From the NCBI GenBank assembly GCA_963680875.1, contig OY804588.1, positions 82,050,829 through 82,114,828 on the forward strand: DNA of 64,000 nucleotides, given 5' to 3'. Numbering within the stretch: the stretch's first letter is position 1; each line of letters starts with the position of its first letter. The position numbers and the translations under genes are program-made. This DNA comes from Bathymodiolus brooksi (Eukaryota; Mollusca; Bivalvia; Mytilida; Modiolidae). Shown piece by piece: positions 12,913 through 22,954 of this stretch. The notes under the pieces are model-generated. The model was not told the DNA's origin, searched no databases, and saw only the letters and a program-made list of their open reading frames with translations.

Positions 12913-13991
12913 TTCTAGCGAGTGCGTCTGATCGGATTGCATGTTGTCATCAGACGTGTCCATTTGATCTGAAAGTATATCGTCTTCTACCGTATCCATT
13001 TGGTCTGGACCAGTGTCTTCCACTGGGATCGTTCGATATGTCTGCATGTCGTCCGATGCTTCTTCCTCGAAGACGTCGGTACATAGTCTCTTCCATTCCG
13101 GGGTTTCGGGTTTCAGACCCACGAGTAGAGTTCCATCGTGACTTCTTCGAATTGCTGTAAAACGCCATGGGCCTCTCAGGGATACATCTGTCTTCCGACC
13201 GTCGCGATGGGTTGTCGATCTATCGGATTTTTGAATAGGACCAGGTAGTGACAATTTCTCCTTTGGATGGGATCTTTGCCAAAGTACATGTTTTGGTTCA
13301 TAGCGATTGTCGTCAAGTTTCGGTGATGACTTCCCTCGGTAAAGAGATCTTTGAATCTCGAGTCCTTGGCCGCGGTCGACATCAGATCGTCCAAGATTAT
13401 CACGGTTTGTATTCCGGGATCGAAGAAGTCGTCGCTCTCCAGGTCCATCGGCATTCCTCGACGAAATTCCACTCGTGGGATGTCGTAGAGGGGTTGCCAT
13501 CTCTTGTATAGCCAGAAAATTCTCTGCGGCGATGGCACCATCTTGGGCCGACAGTTTTGAAGCAGAGCTTTAACGAAATCCGGCTTTCCACAGCCAGTCG
13601 GTCCCGTAACGTTCGCCGTGAACGGATGTTGGAAACGAAACTCGTTCCTTTCTTCATTGTTGGTGGTGGTGGCGGAGGTGGCGGCGTCGGATATCGTCGA
13701 TTGCCTAAATGTCTGTATTGGTGATGGTGGCGACAGCGGTGACCGCGGTGGATATCCACGATTGCCTATATTTCTGTATTGGTGATGGCGGCGGCGGCGG
13801 CGGTGGTGTTGGTTGTAAATATACATGATATCTCCTTGACTGCTGGTATGTCTGTATCGGTGATTATGGCGGCGACGGTGGATACACCTGATGGTTCTGT
13901 GGATACAGTTGACTGGTTCCGTGTTGTTTTGAAAATGTCTAAGCATGGCGTCTCTCCTCGAGAAGGTCTTGTCACAACTGACTCTAAACAT
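12913..13991 (-). pseudogene. Packaging-ATPase-like gene of Polinton type, broken
   Basis: The best frame starts at an ATG at 13989-13991. Residues near the start resemble a C2H2 finger (SCDKTFSRRDAMLRHF). A low-complexity stretch rich in H, R, Y and P follows, built from repeated DNA. An FtsK/HerA-type ATPase core comes next, with a Walker A-like GPTGCGKP and a Walker B-like TVIILDDLM. The usual Ser/Thr after the Walker lysine is Pro. After the ARQMYP-like segment the frame is lost at about 13178, and again near 13150. The C-terminal ATPase part and an acidic linker (EDDILSDQMDTSDDNM) continue in another frame to 12913, where they run into the protease. In intact relatives this enzyme drives DNA packaging. 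Confidence 0.78.
13690..13860. repeat. Internal repeats in ATPase N-terminal region
   Basis: The motif TGTCTGTATTGGTGATGGTG and close variants recur about three times at 60-70 bp spacing, mixed with GGCGGCGG runs. They account for the low-complexity H/R/Y/P stretch before the ATPase core. Confidence 0.6.
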
Positions 13992-14138
13992 GATGACCAA
14001 TTATCGAAGGTAAAGTTTCTGTCTCTTGTAAATTTTCTTCTTCGTAAATCTATGAGAGAGAGCGACGAGTACCGCTTCTTATAAACTTTATTCCTGGTAT
14101 ATCTATTAGAGAACCAAAAAAATAAAATTCGAGAAGCG
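13992..14138. promoter_or_regulatory. Divergent intergenic gap of Polinton-like element
   Basis: This 147-bp gap separates the ATPase start (- strand) from the virion-type gene start (+ strand). Its position implies a bidirectional promoter. It contains TTATAAAC near 14080 and AAAAAAATAAAA before the + start. The promoter role is inferred from layout only. Confidence 0.35.
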
Positions 14139-14555
14139 ATGGTGCAGTTTTGCGTGTTTGCCAATAGCGAAGACTCACCGAACATATTTAACGATAACAC
14201 AGGAGGACGATTTCGAGTCTATTTTCCAAACCCTTACGTCTTGGACGGAACGTGGGAATGCGCACTTCTGGAGGTTACGTTCGTCCCCAAGTTGACCACA
14301 CCGACGCGAAGGATCTACGTGTGCTGTAATTTAGAGGATAATACCTACGTCAGGGATTCGTACATTCCCATTCTTCAATCGTTGAGTGTCTTGAACGAAG
14401 ATGTTGCCGACGTCACTTTTGAAAACCCGATCTATCACCGAGTGAGAGGTGGTATAGACCAACAAATCGAAATATCCATGAGAGACGACAACCTCGAAAT
14501 ATGCCGTCTTAAAGACGATCACGTGTTTGGTCTAGTCCATTTCCGCAGAAAGTAG
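14139..14555 (+). CDS. Polinton-type virion-associated protein (fragment or full short form)
   Basis: This frame has 138 codons with an ATG start. It has an N-terminal pattern of F-V-x-F, then WECALLEV (residues about 44-51), and a C-terminal DDN...FGLVHFRRK end. That layout is familiar from a conserved family in Polintons and related adintovirus-like genomes, probably a structural protein. The assignment is from pattern memory, not a search. The stop is TAG at 14553-14555. The frame continues open and in register into the linker and protease, so a former fusion is possible. The inverted-repeat boundary lies seven bases after the stop. Confidence 0.5.
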   Translation: MVQFCVFANSEDSPNIFNDNTGGRFRVYFPNPYVLDGTWECALLEVTFVPKLTTPTRRIYVCCNLEDNTYVRDSYIPILQSLSVLNEDVADVTFENPIYHRVRGGIDQQIEISMRDDNLEICRLKDDHVFGLVHFRRK

Positions 14556-14561
14556 AAAGAT

Positions 14562-15071
14562 GTGGATCCGCTAGCCCGTGGAGATGAAGACATGGAAAGT
14601 GGAGGACGTCCACCCAAGAGAAGAAAAGTGGAAACTGGGATGACCAATCTCCAGATAGAGATCTGCTTAAAGGACTATCCAGCGACCATGTGCTACGCCG
14701 ACGAGTTACCGGCCCGCGTGGGAGCCAGGCCCCATACATTCATCGTCAATACGGACGCGTGCGACCGTGGCAGAAGTCACTGGGTGACGTTTCACTTTCC
14801 CCAAGTCGGACCCCCCGAACTTTTCGATTCGCTCGGAAATGCACCGGAAACGTATCATCGCCGTTTCGCCAACGTCCTATTCGTCAACGGACCGGAATAC
14901 TACTACTGTTCGTCTCAAATCCAGCCCGACGACACCGACACCTGCGGACTGCATTGCCTGTACTACTTCAAACGGAGACATTGAGGAATGAAGCTGGCGG
15001 ACATAGTGAAAGACTTTTCCTTCGTTGATTTAAAAGGAAACGAGGACAAAATTTTAAGATCTAATTGTTAA
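14562..15071 (+). pseudogene. Adenain-like cysteine protease, right copy
   Basis: After a linker with a nuclear-localisation-like GGRPPKRRKVE, the domain shows the hallmarks of adenain (family C5) proteases. These are the His motif SHWVTFHFP, then ELFDSLG with the acidic residue, a Gln in SSQIQPDD, and the Cys motif DTCGLHCLYYF. A TGA at 14982-14984 ends this frame. The same frame then continues open to a TAA at 15069-15071, and the left copy has CGA at that codon, so the TGA is probably a nonsense change removing about 28 residues. No ATG opens the frame at its left end. It is in register with the upstream virion-type gene, separated only by TAG. The catalytic core itself is intact. Confidence 0.8.
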
Positions 15072-15981
15072 CATTGTATATCGTCTTCCATTGTAATTGT
15101 CGTTATGATAGAAAGCATTGAACTTAATAAAGAATCGAATTCTATTTTGTCGTGCATTGTCTTGGTAAATGTTCCCATTATAGAATGTATTGTACTTAAT
15201 AAACGGACGAAATCGTGCTAAGACGATTATTGTATATTGTCAAGCATTGTCGTGTCTTTATTATAGAAATTATTATATGTAATAAATGATATGAACGAAA
15301 TCGTGTCGTTGTGTTATGCTCAGAGTTACTTCCCTTTCAATACGCCTAACCTTACTGGAATCGTATAATTACTTCCCTTTGAACATACACATTGAGTTAT
15401 ATCCCCAACCCTCACCGAACATACACACCGACAGAACTTTCATTGGTCTAAATATGAAACAATGCGCTGCACACGTATGCATCGAGCAAACGATCTGTCC
15501 TTAAACGGATTTGTGTGCAGCATTGTATATGTCGTTCAATATTAATCCTTTTTTTAACAACTTAATCCCGGAGAATATAATTTTCCGAAGTTAATCCTTT
15601 TTTGACAACTTTATCTCGTTAGATTCATTCAAAATAATTCATATTGTAATAATTTGACATTATAATATCGATGTTTAGATTGATGAAAATTAAATCACAT
15701 TCTAACATTTTTAGGCATGTGCTTGATAACTAACCAAACTAAAATAATATGTCTTGCTTTATATATGCAAAACTATCGTTGGTCGAAATATGACGCAATG
15801 CACTGCATACCTTTAATCGGATTATATAACACACCTTATTATGACGTCGAATCGGTAGGCGGGGTTATTTATTTTCAGTTTTAGGGTTTTCTGCTATTTT
15901 TGGGATTCCCTTTTGGCCGCCATCTTGGGCCCTGGGGCCATAGGAATTTAGGGTGACTAAAACTGAGCACTCCCTACTACT
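14562..15981. repeat. Right terminal inverted repeat of Polinton-like element
   Basis: About 1,420 bp are reverse complementary to 11491-12912. The start coincides with GTGGATCCGCTAGC, whose partner is GTGGAATCGCTAGC on the other arm. The two arms are nearly identical in length, differing by small indels. Confidence 0.9.
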
Positions 15982-15987
15982 GTTGCG
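15982..15987. repeat. Target-site duplication, right (GTTGCG)
   Basis: Second copy of the GTTGCG that precedes the Polinton-like element. Host sequence resumes here and aligns with unit 3 from 31141. Confidence 0.9.
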
Positions 15988-17190
15988 CTGTTGTTTCGGT
16001 GACTAAATGTTGATTATCGAATGATCTGGATTGAAATTATTAGGAACTAAGCTCATATTGAACGAGGGGCCGTCTTTGTCGTGATCGTATGATGGTGGTT
16101 GGATTTACAGCTAACTGTGCAATCAGTGCCTATCACCACTAAAGTTGTGAATTCGAACTATCGATGAAACATTTTTTTGGATAAAATTTGTCGGTGACTT
16201 GTGACAGGTCGGTAGTTTTCTCCGGGTATTCCGGTTTCTTCCAGCAATACAACTGATCGCCACGATATAGCTGAAGTATTGTTGAAAGTGGCGTTAAATA
16301 TCATAAAAAAACCAACACATTATATGATTACCAATCAATTGAAACTCTGAGATGTACATTTTCTTGTCTAGTTTATAATGAGCATTGCGCTTACAACTGA
16401 AGCTTGAATTGACAAGAAAAGAAGTAGTGACGTCACTAACATTTCCAATATGGCATCTACCTTACAGGCGGTTCAACAGTACAAGCTATGTAAATATAAT
16501 AAGCATCACACATTTCTTCAATATAATTGAACTCGATATTACAATGAAAACGTAGATATCAATTTAGTGCGCATGACGCGCTTCTGGAAAAACCTTCATC
16601 AGCTGGTACGCTTAAAATCGAAAGAAAGCTAAATAGTTTAAAATTGTTTTAGCAATAAAACCAAAGAGCCTCTAAACAGGATAGCCAAAATCGGAAAAGG
16701 TTACATTTACCTGAGGGAGGAGAACCTTAGTTTTAATAATAATTACATTATTTAGATACTGTAAAGAATCCCATAATCAACGTTGTGGACATAGAACTCT
16801 TCCTTTGGGAAGATGGATTCATAGATAAAGACGGTATTGAAGTATACCGTTTGATAATTTAGAACTGATAGTTGTTCAACAATTGACCGCAACGTTTCAA
16901 TGATATTAATGTGAGAAATAGTTCAATTAAACAAATTTTCTTTTGGTCTTGGTATTTACATTGTATATGGTTAACTTTATTTTGAAGTACGATTTCTTAT
17001 TTACTTTATGTGTGGCATTTTCAACTGAACTGTTATTTATATTGAAACAATCGATCTAGATAATACAGATGCGTGTATTGTGTAGCGTTGTGGACAAATA
17101 CTCTAAGTTAAGATTCAAAATGACGTAAGTTATGGAATAATATGAAAAGCAGAAACTACTATACTGTCAGAACATTTACAAATTCTGATC
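15988..17190. repeat. Segmental duplication unit 1 (right part)
   Basis: Aligns with unit 3 at 31141-32770, apart from the SINE C insertion there. It holds a SINE A at 16064-16312. No coding exon is supported. Confidence 0.75.
16064..16312 (+). repeat. SINE A
   Basis: The head has GTCGTGATCGTATG and a degenerate B box (AATTCGAACT). The body and the core CACGATATAGCTGAAGTATT then GTGGCGTTAAAT follow. The orthologous copy is at 31218-31462. Confidence 0.8.
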
Positions 17191-17490
17191 ATAAAATCGT
17201 GGAAACGGAGATAAAATCGTAGAAACGGAGATTAAATCGTAGAAACAGAAGTAAAATCGTAGAAACGTAGATAAATTCGTAGAAACGGAGATTAAATCTT
17301 AGAAACGGAGATTAAATCGTCGAAACGGAAATAAAATCGTAGAAACGGAGGTAAAATCGTAGACACGGAGATTAAATCGTAGAAACGGAGGTAAAATCGT
17401 AGAAACGGAGATTAAATCGTAGAAACGGAGGTAAAATCGTAGAAACAGAGATTAAATCGTAGAAACGGAGATAAAATCGTAAAAACGGAG
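17191..17490. repeat. 20-bp minisatellite, 15 units
   Basis: Fifteen contiguous 20-bp units of the form RTWAAATCGTAGAAACGGAG, with scattered substitutions. The paralogous place in unit 3 (about 32772-32792) has only one such unit, so the array grew after duplication. It sits at the junction between unit 1 and unit 2. Confidence 0.9.
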
Positions 17491-17954
17491 ATTAATTTAA
17501 ATAAATCACCTATTGAATCCGGCACTTTAATAAATGAATAAAAAAACATCCTATGCAAAAGCTTACATCCAACTAAGATTTCAAACTGTAAGCTTTCTTC
17601 TAAAATTATTCTTTGTAGGCGCCCTTGTTGAATAACTTTAGCTTTGCTTAAATTTCATATCAAAGCTGGTTCAACTAGAAAAAATCAACACAACACGGTT
17701 CATCATCGGAAAAATTAAAAGCAAAACATCATTGTACAATGTTCAGTATGAGTATGGTTACGTATAGTATACTTCTAAACCTGAATTAAATATTGTTGCA
17801 CTGTGTTCAGTATGAAGAGTGCAGTTGATGTACATAATTTGCACATGACATTCATTCCTCATTCGTGACTTTTCATTGCGTTTCAAACAAGAACACGACG
17901 GGTGCATTTCATACACATGATTTCCAAATTACATGCACAATGTGTTCCTTATTC

Positions 17955-18200
17955 TAGGCTTTTCATCGCGTACGACGGGTGTCACTAGTGGAACAGAAAA
18001 TGCTTACCCTCAGTGCATAGAAGAATTTGTATTTATGGATTTCGTGTTGCTCAATATTTAGATTTCTGTTTAGATTATTATTTCTCCTTTTGTACTTTTT
18101 CTATTTGACCATTGTGTTGTCTGTCGATTTACGGTTTCTGATTACCCCTTTAAATTTGGCATCGTCAAGCTTTTCGTAGGGGCATGCCCTATGCGTTCTT
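17955..18200 (+). repeat. Repeat D, partial
   Basis: Unit 2 counterpart of the copy at 3365-3580, with CACTAGTGGAACAGAAAATG and the GACCATTGTGTTGTCTGTCG segment. Confidence 0.65.
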
Positions 18201-18574
18201 CTCAATCAACGAATTCTGCTGATTTTACAAACCAGTTTTAATATATCAAAAAATCTACCAATTATGATAATAAATCAGTAATAAAATATTGTTTAAATTA
18301 AATATTTCCCTGTTTATTGTCATCCGGGTGATTTTTATACAAACTTTCGATTTTTAGCGTACCTGATGAAGGTCATTCCTAAATTTGATATCTAGGTTTT
18401 TTGTGTTTTTTTTTACATCAATATACAAATCCAAAAGATGTACAAGATTTGTAAAAAAAAATCACCCCGATGACAATAAACAAGGAAATATTTAATTTAA
18501 GCAGTACTTTGTTAGTGATTTTATTCATTTATTATACGTAAATATGTATATGCACAAAATCTTTATTGTCGATT

Positions 18575-18820
18575 TATTTTCGGGTTTGTAACTAGATTAG
18601 CACGATGGGTGCCATTAGTGGAGCAGGAACTGCTTACCCTTCCGGAGCTCTTGAATTCATCCCCGGTTTTTAGTGGCGTTTGTGTTACTCGATCTTTAGA
18701 TTTATATGTATGTTTTGTAGATCGTTGTTTGTCCGTTTGTACTTTTTCTTTTGGCCATTGTGTTTTCTGTTCTTCTTAGATATACGGATTCTCATTATCC
18801 CTTTGGTATTTCAAACTCTT
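18575..18820 (+). repeat. Repeat D, near full length
   Basis: Unit 2 counterpart of the copy at 4205-4460. It has GCCATTAGTGGAGCAGGAAC and the GGCCATTGTGTTTTCTGTTC segment. Confidence 0.75.
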
Positions 18821-19244
18821 CTTATAATTGTGCAGTGTTCAGTCAGTGTGCGTAGAGTAATGTTAAGCATACTTCTATGTTGTATGAAGAGTGCTTACCA
18901 TGAGTGCACCCTGGATTTTATTTTTGTGGATTTCGTGTTGCTCAAAGTTTAGATTTCTGTGTAGGGTTTTGCAGGTCATCATCTTTTCTTTTGGCCGCCA
19001 TTGCATCGTCTTATTCGGTTAACGGCTTCTGGTTACCGGTTTGAAATATAAAAACATTACTTAACACATTTTGCTTGAGATAATCGTCATAATTTTATAT
19101 CACTTTACAATGTTATTGCCGACTCTATTAGAACATATACAACACACAAATATCAAGTTGACGACCTATTTGTACTATTATCTAATGATTTTTCCGAACA
19201 AACGTTTTATGTTATTAAGCGAGTTCATGTAGAAATATTATATG

Positions 19245-19430
19245 ATCGCTTGTTTGATTGATTATTGTTTAACAACCAGCTAGCAGTATTTCAGCTATAT
19301 TCGGTAGGAGTAGAAGTTCAATAATATATAAAACCAATATAGAAATCAGGGAAGAGATGGGCTACTCGGGGCAACAACGACTGACATTAAACAAGAATGG
19401 AGAGTTGGATAGGAAACAAAACATGTATAT
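19245..19430 (-). repeat. SINE C, internally truncated copy in unit 2
   Basis: Matches the left part of the copies at 4873 and 23632 up to the AGTTGGATAGGAAACAAAAC segment. It then jumps to sequence found near 5425 in unit 1, so most of the SINE body is deleted. Confidence 0.6.
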
Positions 19431-19925
19431 CCAAACAGAGACAATACGAATCCAAATTTCAACAAGATAATCGTAGAAACCTGATGTAAAATCGATACCT
19501 CTAACACACATATAGGTGACCGCTCACGTTCCTGACACAGCACATGCACTTCAATAAAAAGTGGCTGGGTCAAATAAGTAAATATTTTATAAAACCATGT
19601 CAGTTCCGAAGGACTCACTACTTAACGGATGAAATCCTCGGCACTTAATTAAAATTTGATCTCCGCATTTGCTCCGTATTTTCTATCGTCTGTTTACTAG
19701 TCGTTCGTGGGAGATATAGAAACGTTCATTCAGGGATCGTCTGATGGAGTCAACTTGAATGCATTAAAATGTGACCAATCAGAGACTCTTATACAAAATT
19801 CAATAGACAACAAAAGCATATGCTTTTTTGAACGCACCCGATAGACACCAAATGTATTCATGTTGGAACCTGGCAAGACCCCTAAGGATTGTTTTTAGAT
19901 CTAAGATTTTAATGTTTGTTTGTTT

Positions 19926-20151
19926 ATTTGATTGTTTTTAACGTCACTTTCAATAATATTTATGTTATATCGTGGCGGTCAGTTTTATTGGTGAAGAAGA
20001 GAAAGCCAACTGTCGCAAGTCACCTATCAATTTTATCATATAATGTTGTACACTTCACCCTGATCGAGATTCGAGCTCACAACATCAGTGGTGAAAGGCA
20101 CTGATTCCATAGGTAGTTGTACAGCCAACTACCATACGACCACAGCCATGA
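19926..20151 (-). repeat. SINE A directly upstream of TLR copy 2
   Basis: Same insertion as at 5930-6152 and 24412-24650, ending about 55 bp before the gene start. Confidence 0.8.
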
Positions 20152-20204
20152 TTTCCCTTAGATTTTAATTAATATAAATCCGATGATTTATTTTGTAGAT
20201 TGTG

Positions 20205-22117
20205 ATGGCGGAGGTACACTTAATATGTATCTTGCCACTGCCGATGTTACTTCCTGTTGCGTTAGAATATGAATGTAAATACAATTATGAACATGACAGG
20301 CCAGTAGCTAATTGTAAAGGATTAAGTTTGACATCTGTTCCGCAGAATCTCAGTGTTAAAATTGTCGGTTTAGACTTGTCCCAAAATAACATTCATGAAA
20401 TAGTCAATGATTCGTTTGCAAAGTATCGAAATCTGGTCACGCTAAACCTCAATGAAAACGAAATAAAAGAAATACAACATAATGGGTTCTCAGGTCTGGG
20501 AAATCTAAAGGAATTATATATATCGGAGAACAATGTAAGTATTTCGTCAGAACATGGTGTCAATATTCTTAAGGATATTAAAGGGATAGAAATTTTGGAT
20601 ATTAGTAGAAACTCCATATGGGTGAACAATAACTACGACACAGCACCGTATATATACCCAGACAAGGAATTTCAGTATCTGACACAGCTTCGAAGTCTTT
20701 ATATAGACTTGCATCCTATTCCTGTATTTGGTACAGGGTTTAGACATCTCAACTTGACCGCAGTATACTTTAGACGATGTCTTATTAAACAACTGAAAAA
20801 CTCAACGTTCGAAAATCTTCCAAATACTATAATAGAACTAGGATTAACAAATTGTTACCATGTTAATCTTACGCATATTGAAACCGGATTGTTCTGTTCA
20901 TTTCCGTATTTGACTTCTCTAGACATGTCCGGGACACAAATTTCCCTTGCAAAGGGATTGGAATTGTTGTACCCGTTTAGATACAAAAATATGACAAAAA
21001 TTAACTTCAGCCGCATGAAAACTCCCAAGTCAAACTCGATATCAATATTATATGCCATTACAATTGATTCAAATATGATGCGATATCTAAAAACAATTTG
21101 TGTAAGCCAACTTGATCTGCATAATAATAACATTGTTGATTTTGTGGCGAATTCACTTTTTACTTTTGAGAAACCTCATTGTATCGAACATATGAATTTG
21201 TCAGATAACAGGTTTGGATTTGTACACTTCGATGAAGCTGGACTTGGAATCATAGATCTAATTTTTAGCTTCACAAATATAAAAACGTTCGATTTTTCAT
21301 ACATATCCTTGACCTTTATAAATGATCATCCAAATGATTGTGATCATTTTTTGAATATTAACATTACGATCTTGCTTCCAAAATCCGTTGAATACGTTCG
21401 GATGTCACATATTATGGGGAGAGCTGCTGTGCCGAATTTAATTCTACAAAACGGAGAAAATCTCAGAAAAGTCGACATGTCCTATATTCAGTGTAGATGC
21501 TTTCCGAACTTTTTTTTGAAGAACACTGACCATTTGGAATACCTCGATATTTCAGGCATCCCGTGCACACAGTACTATGACAGAAATGAATTTCAACTAC
21601 TTCAAAACGTTAAGACTCTCATTATGAAAAACATATTCCTATACCAAGCTATGATGAGAGGAAAAAATATTCTAAAGTTTGCACCAAAAGTGGAAAACTT
21701 AGACTTGTCAAATAATGGTATGCGGACGATTCCTTTTGATTACTTCAAAAATCTTCAACACCTAGTGAATCTAAAGTTATCGGAAAACAGCTTCAGCCAG
21801 ATACCGGAAGGAGTAACACAACTTCCGGAACTTAAATCACTAAATATGACAGATAACAGGCTATATACGATCGAGAATGTACTTACGTGATGGTTTGATC
21901 ATCAGCAAAGGAAGCACGGAGTGTTCAATTTAAGCATCAACATAAACGAATTAGATTGTTCTTGTGAAAACAGGGACTTCATTTTATGGCTGGGTACAAC
22001 GAATGTCAGGTTGGACAAAAACGGAAGCTACACCTGCAGACTTAAAAATGAATCTCTCATTGCCACAAATATTATTTTAGAACACTTCCATGATCTATTT
22101 GCATATTGTGATGCTAT
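20205..22117 (+). pseudogene. Toll-like receptor copy 2, truncated
   Basis: This copy is closely related to copies 1 and 3 from the ATG through the leucine-rich repeats. A TGA at 21888-21890 follows LTIENVLT-like sequence. The reading before it covers about 561 residues: a signal peptide (MLLPVALEYE region) and almost all of the LRR ectodomain. The same frame stays open past the stop through the LRRCT (LDCSCENRDFILWL) to about 22117. There it meets unrelated spacer, so membrane helix and TIR domain are absent rather than mutated. The acceptor-like TAG before the ATG is kept. If expressed, the product would be a secreted LRR protein without signalling parts. I call it a pseudogene but cannot exclude a soluble decoy. 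Confidence 0.82.
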
Positions 22118-22445
22118 TATTTTTTTGTGTTGTCCTACTATGTGCATCTACGTTCTGAGTTTCGTGTTGTAATGTCGACTACAGTTTCCACATAAAACGA
22201 TTTTCACAATGTATCTACTCGGTATTAAATTCACATATATACACGTGACAAACAAAAACTCCGTTCAAATACCAACTTTAAATGCTTTCATTTATTTTTA
22301 ACTACATATTTTATTGTTTGTTAACGATTGGGAGTTCCCGTCATTAATCTAGCTGGAATATTGGCTCATGCAACGCTTGATAGTAAATCAACAATTTATT
22401 CCGCCACTTATAGAGTAAATATAAAAAAACATCCTATGCAAAAGT
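22118..22445. other. Duplication junction spacer
   Basis: 22118-22200 resembles unit 1 downstream spacer near 10796-10880 (GTGTTGTC...CTGAGTT...GTTGTAATGTC). From about 22200 it resembles 2140-2340, the start of unit 1. It is therefore where the truncated unit 2 meets unit 3. Confidence 0.6.
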
Positions 22446-22455
22446 TCATATCCAA

Positions 22456-22817
22456 CTAACTGTATCGGTGGTGTACTTGTTAGCGTGATCATGTCGAACG
22501 CGGTAGATCGTTGTTTCGAATACCGGTTGAGTCAACCAAAACAAAATACTATAAAATTGGCATTTGTTGCTTCCCCATTAAGCATGCATCATTAAGGAAT
22601 AAGAGCAAAGACTGGTTGGCTCGGAATCAAAATATAGCGTGTTAGAATCCAGTTACATTTCTTACCACTGACTGTTGTTTCAGTTAGCTTGCATAATGAA
22701 CATCCAGATAAGCGTGTTGTTTTCGAACATCATTAACTCATTGAAATGTAACTTGCTGTCGTTAGGATATAGCTGAAAAATTGCTCACTTGGTGTTAAAC
22801 AACAATCACCCACTCAC
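22456..22817 (+). mobile_element. SINE B, full-length insertion with target duplication
   Basis: A 362-bp insert is flanked by TCATATCCAA at 22446-22455 and 22818-22827. The tRNA-like head (GGTGGTGTACTTGTTAGCGT, B box GTTTCGAATACC) leads to a GATATAGCTGAAAAATTGCT core and a CACTCACTCA tail. Units 1 and 2 lack it at this place. Confidence 0.85.
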
Positions 22818-22954
22818 TCATATCCAAGCAAAATGTCAAGCTATAGATTTTCTTCCAGAATTATTCATTGTTGTTCGCTCTTGTTCTGTAGATCTAGTTT
22901 TGCTAAAATAGAAAACGTCAAAATGAAGGTTCATTTATCTGCAAAATCTTTATT

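Larger units (their letters stand above)
11491..15981. mobile_element. Polinton/Maverick-like element with long inverted repeats, non-autonomous
   Basis: This is a 4,491-bp insertion with ends AGTGGTAGGGAGTG and CACTCCCTACTACT, inverted repeats of about 1.42 kb, and 6-bp target duplications. From left to right it encodes a protease copy (-), a packaging-ATPase-like gene (-), a virion-type protein (+) and a second protease copy (+). The two arms diverge from a 147-bp gap at 13992-14138. Complete Polintons are commonly 15-20 kb and carry a protein-primed DNA polymerase B and an integrase; neither is visible here. Most genes carry stops or frameshifts, so I read it as a decayed, internally deleted derivative moved in trans. 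Confidence 0.88.
17500..22117. repeat. Segmental duplication unit 2
   Basis: Matches the TLR-upstream spacer and TLR gene of units 1 and 3, and ends abruptly inside the TLR gene at about 22117. Repeat D copies at 17955 and 18575 and SINE A at 19926 are shared with the other units. Confidence 0.8.

Noticed and set aside
12717..13511. + strand proteins opposite the ATPase region
   Set aside because: They are antisense shadows of the ATPase and linker with no recognisable features.
11491..15981. Complete autonomous Polinton or integrated virus
   Set aside because: Only 4.5 kb, with no polymerase or integrase reading and several broken frames.
20393..21133. - strand frames opposite the TLR copies, also at 6395-6779 and 24890-25525
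   Set aside because: They are antisense shadows of the LRR coding sequence, repeated in all three paralogues because the genes are near identical.
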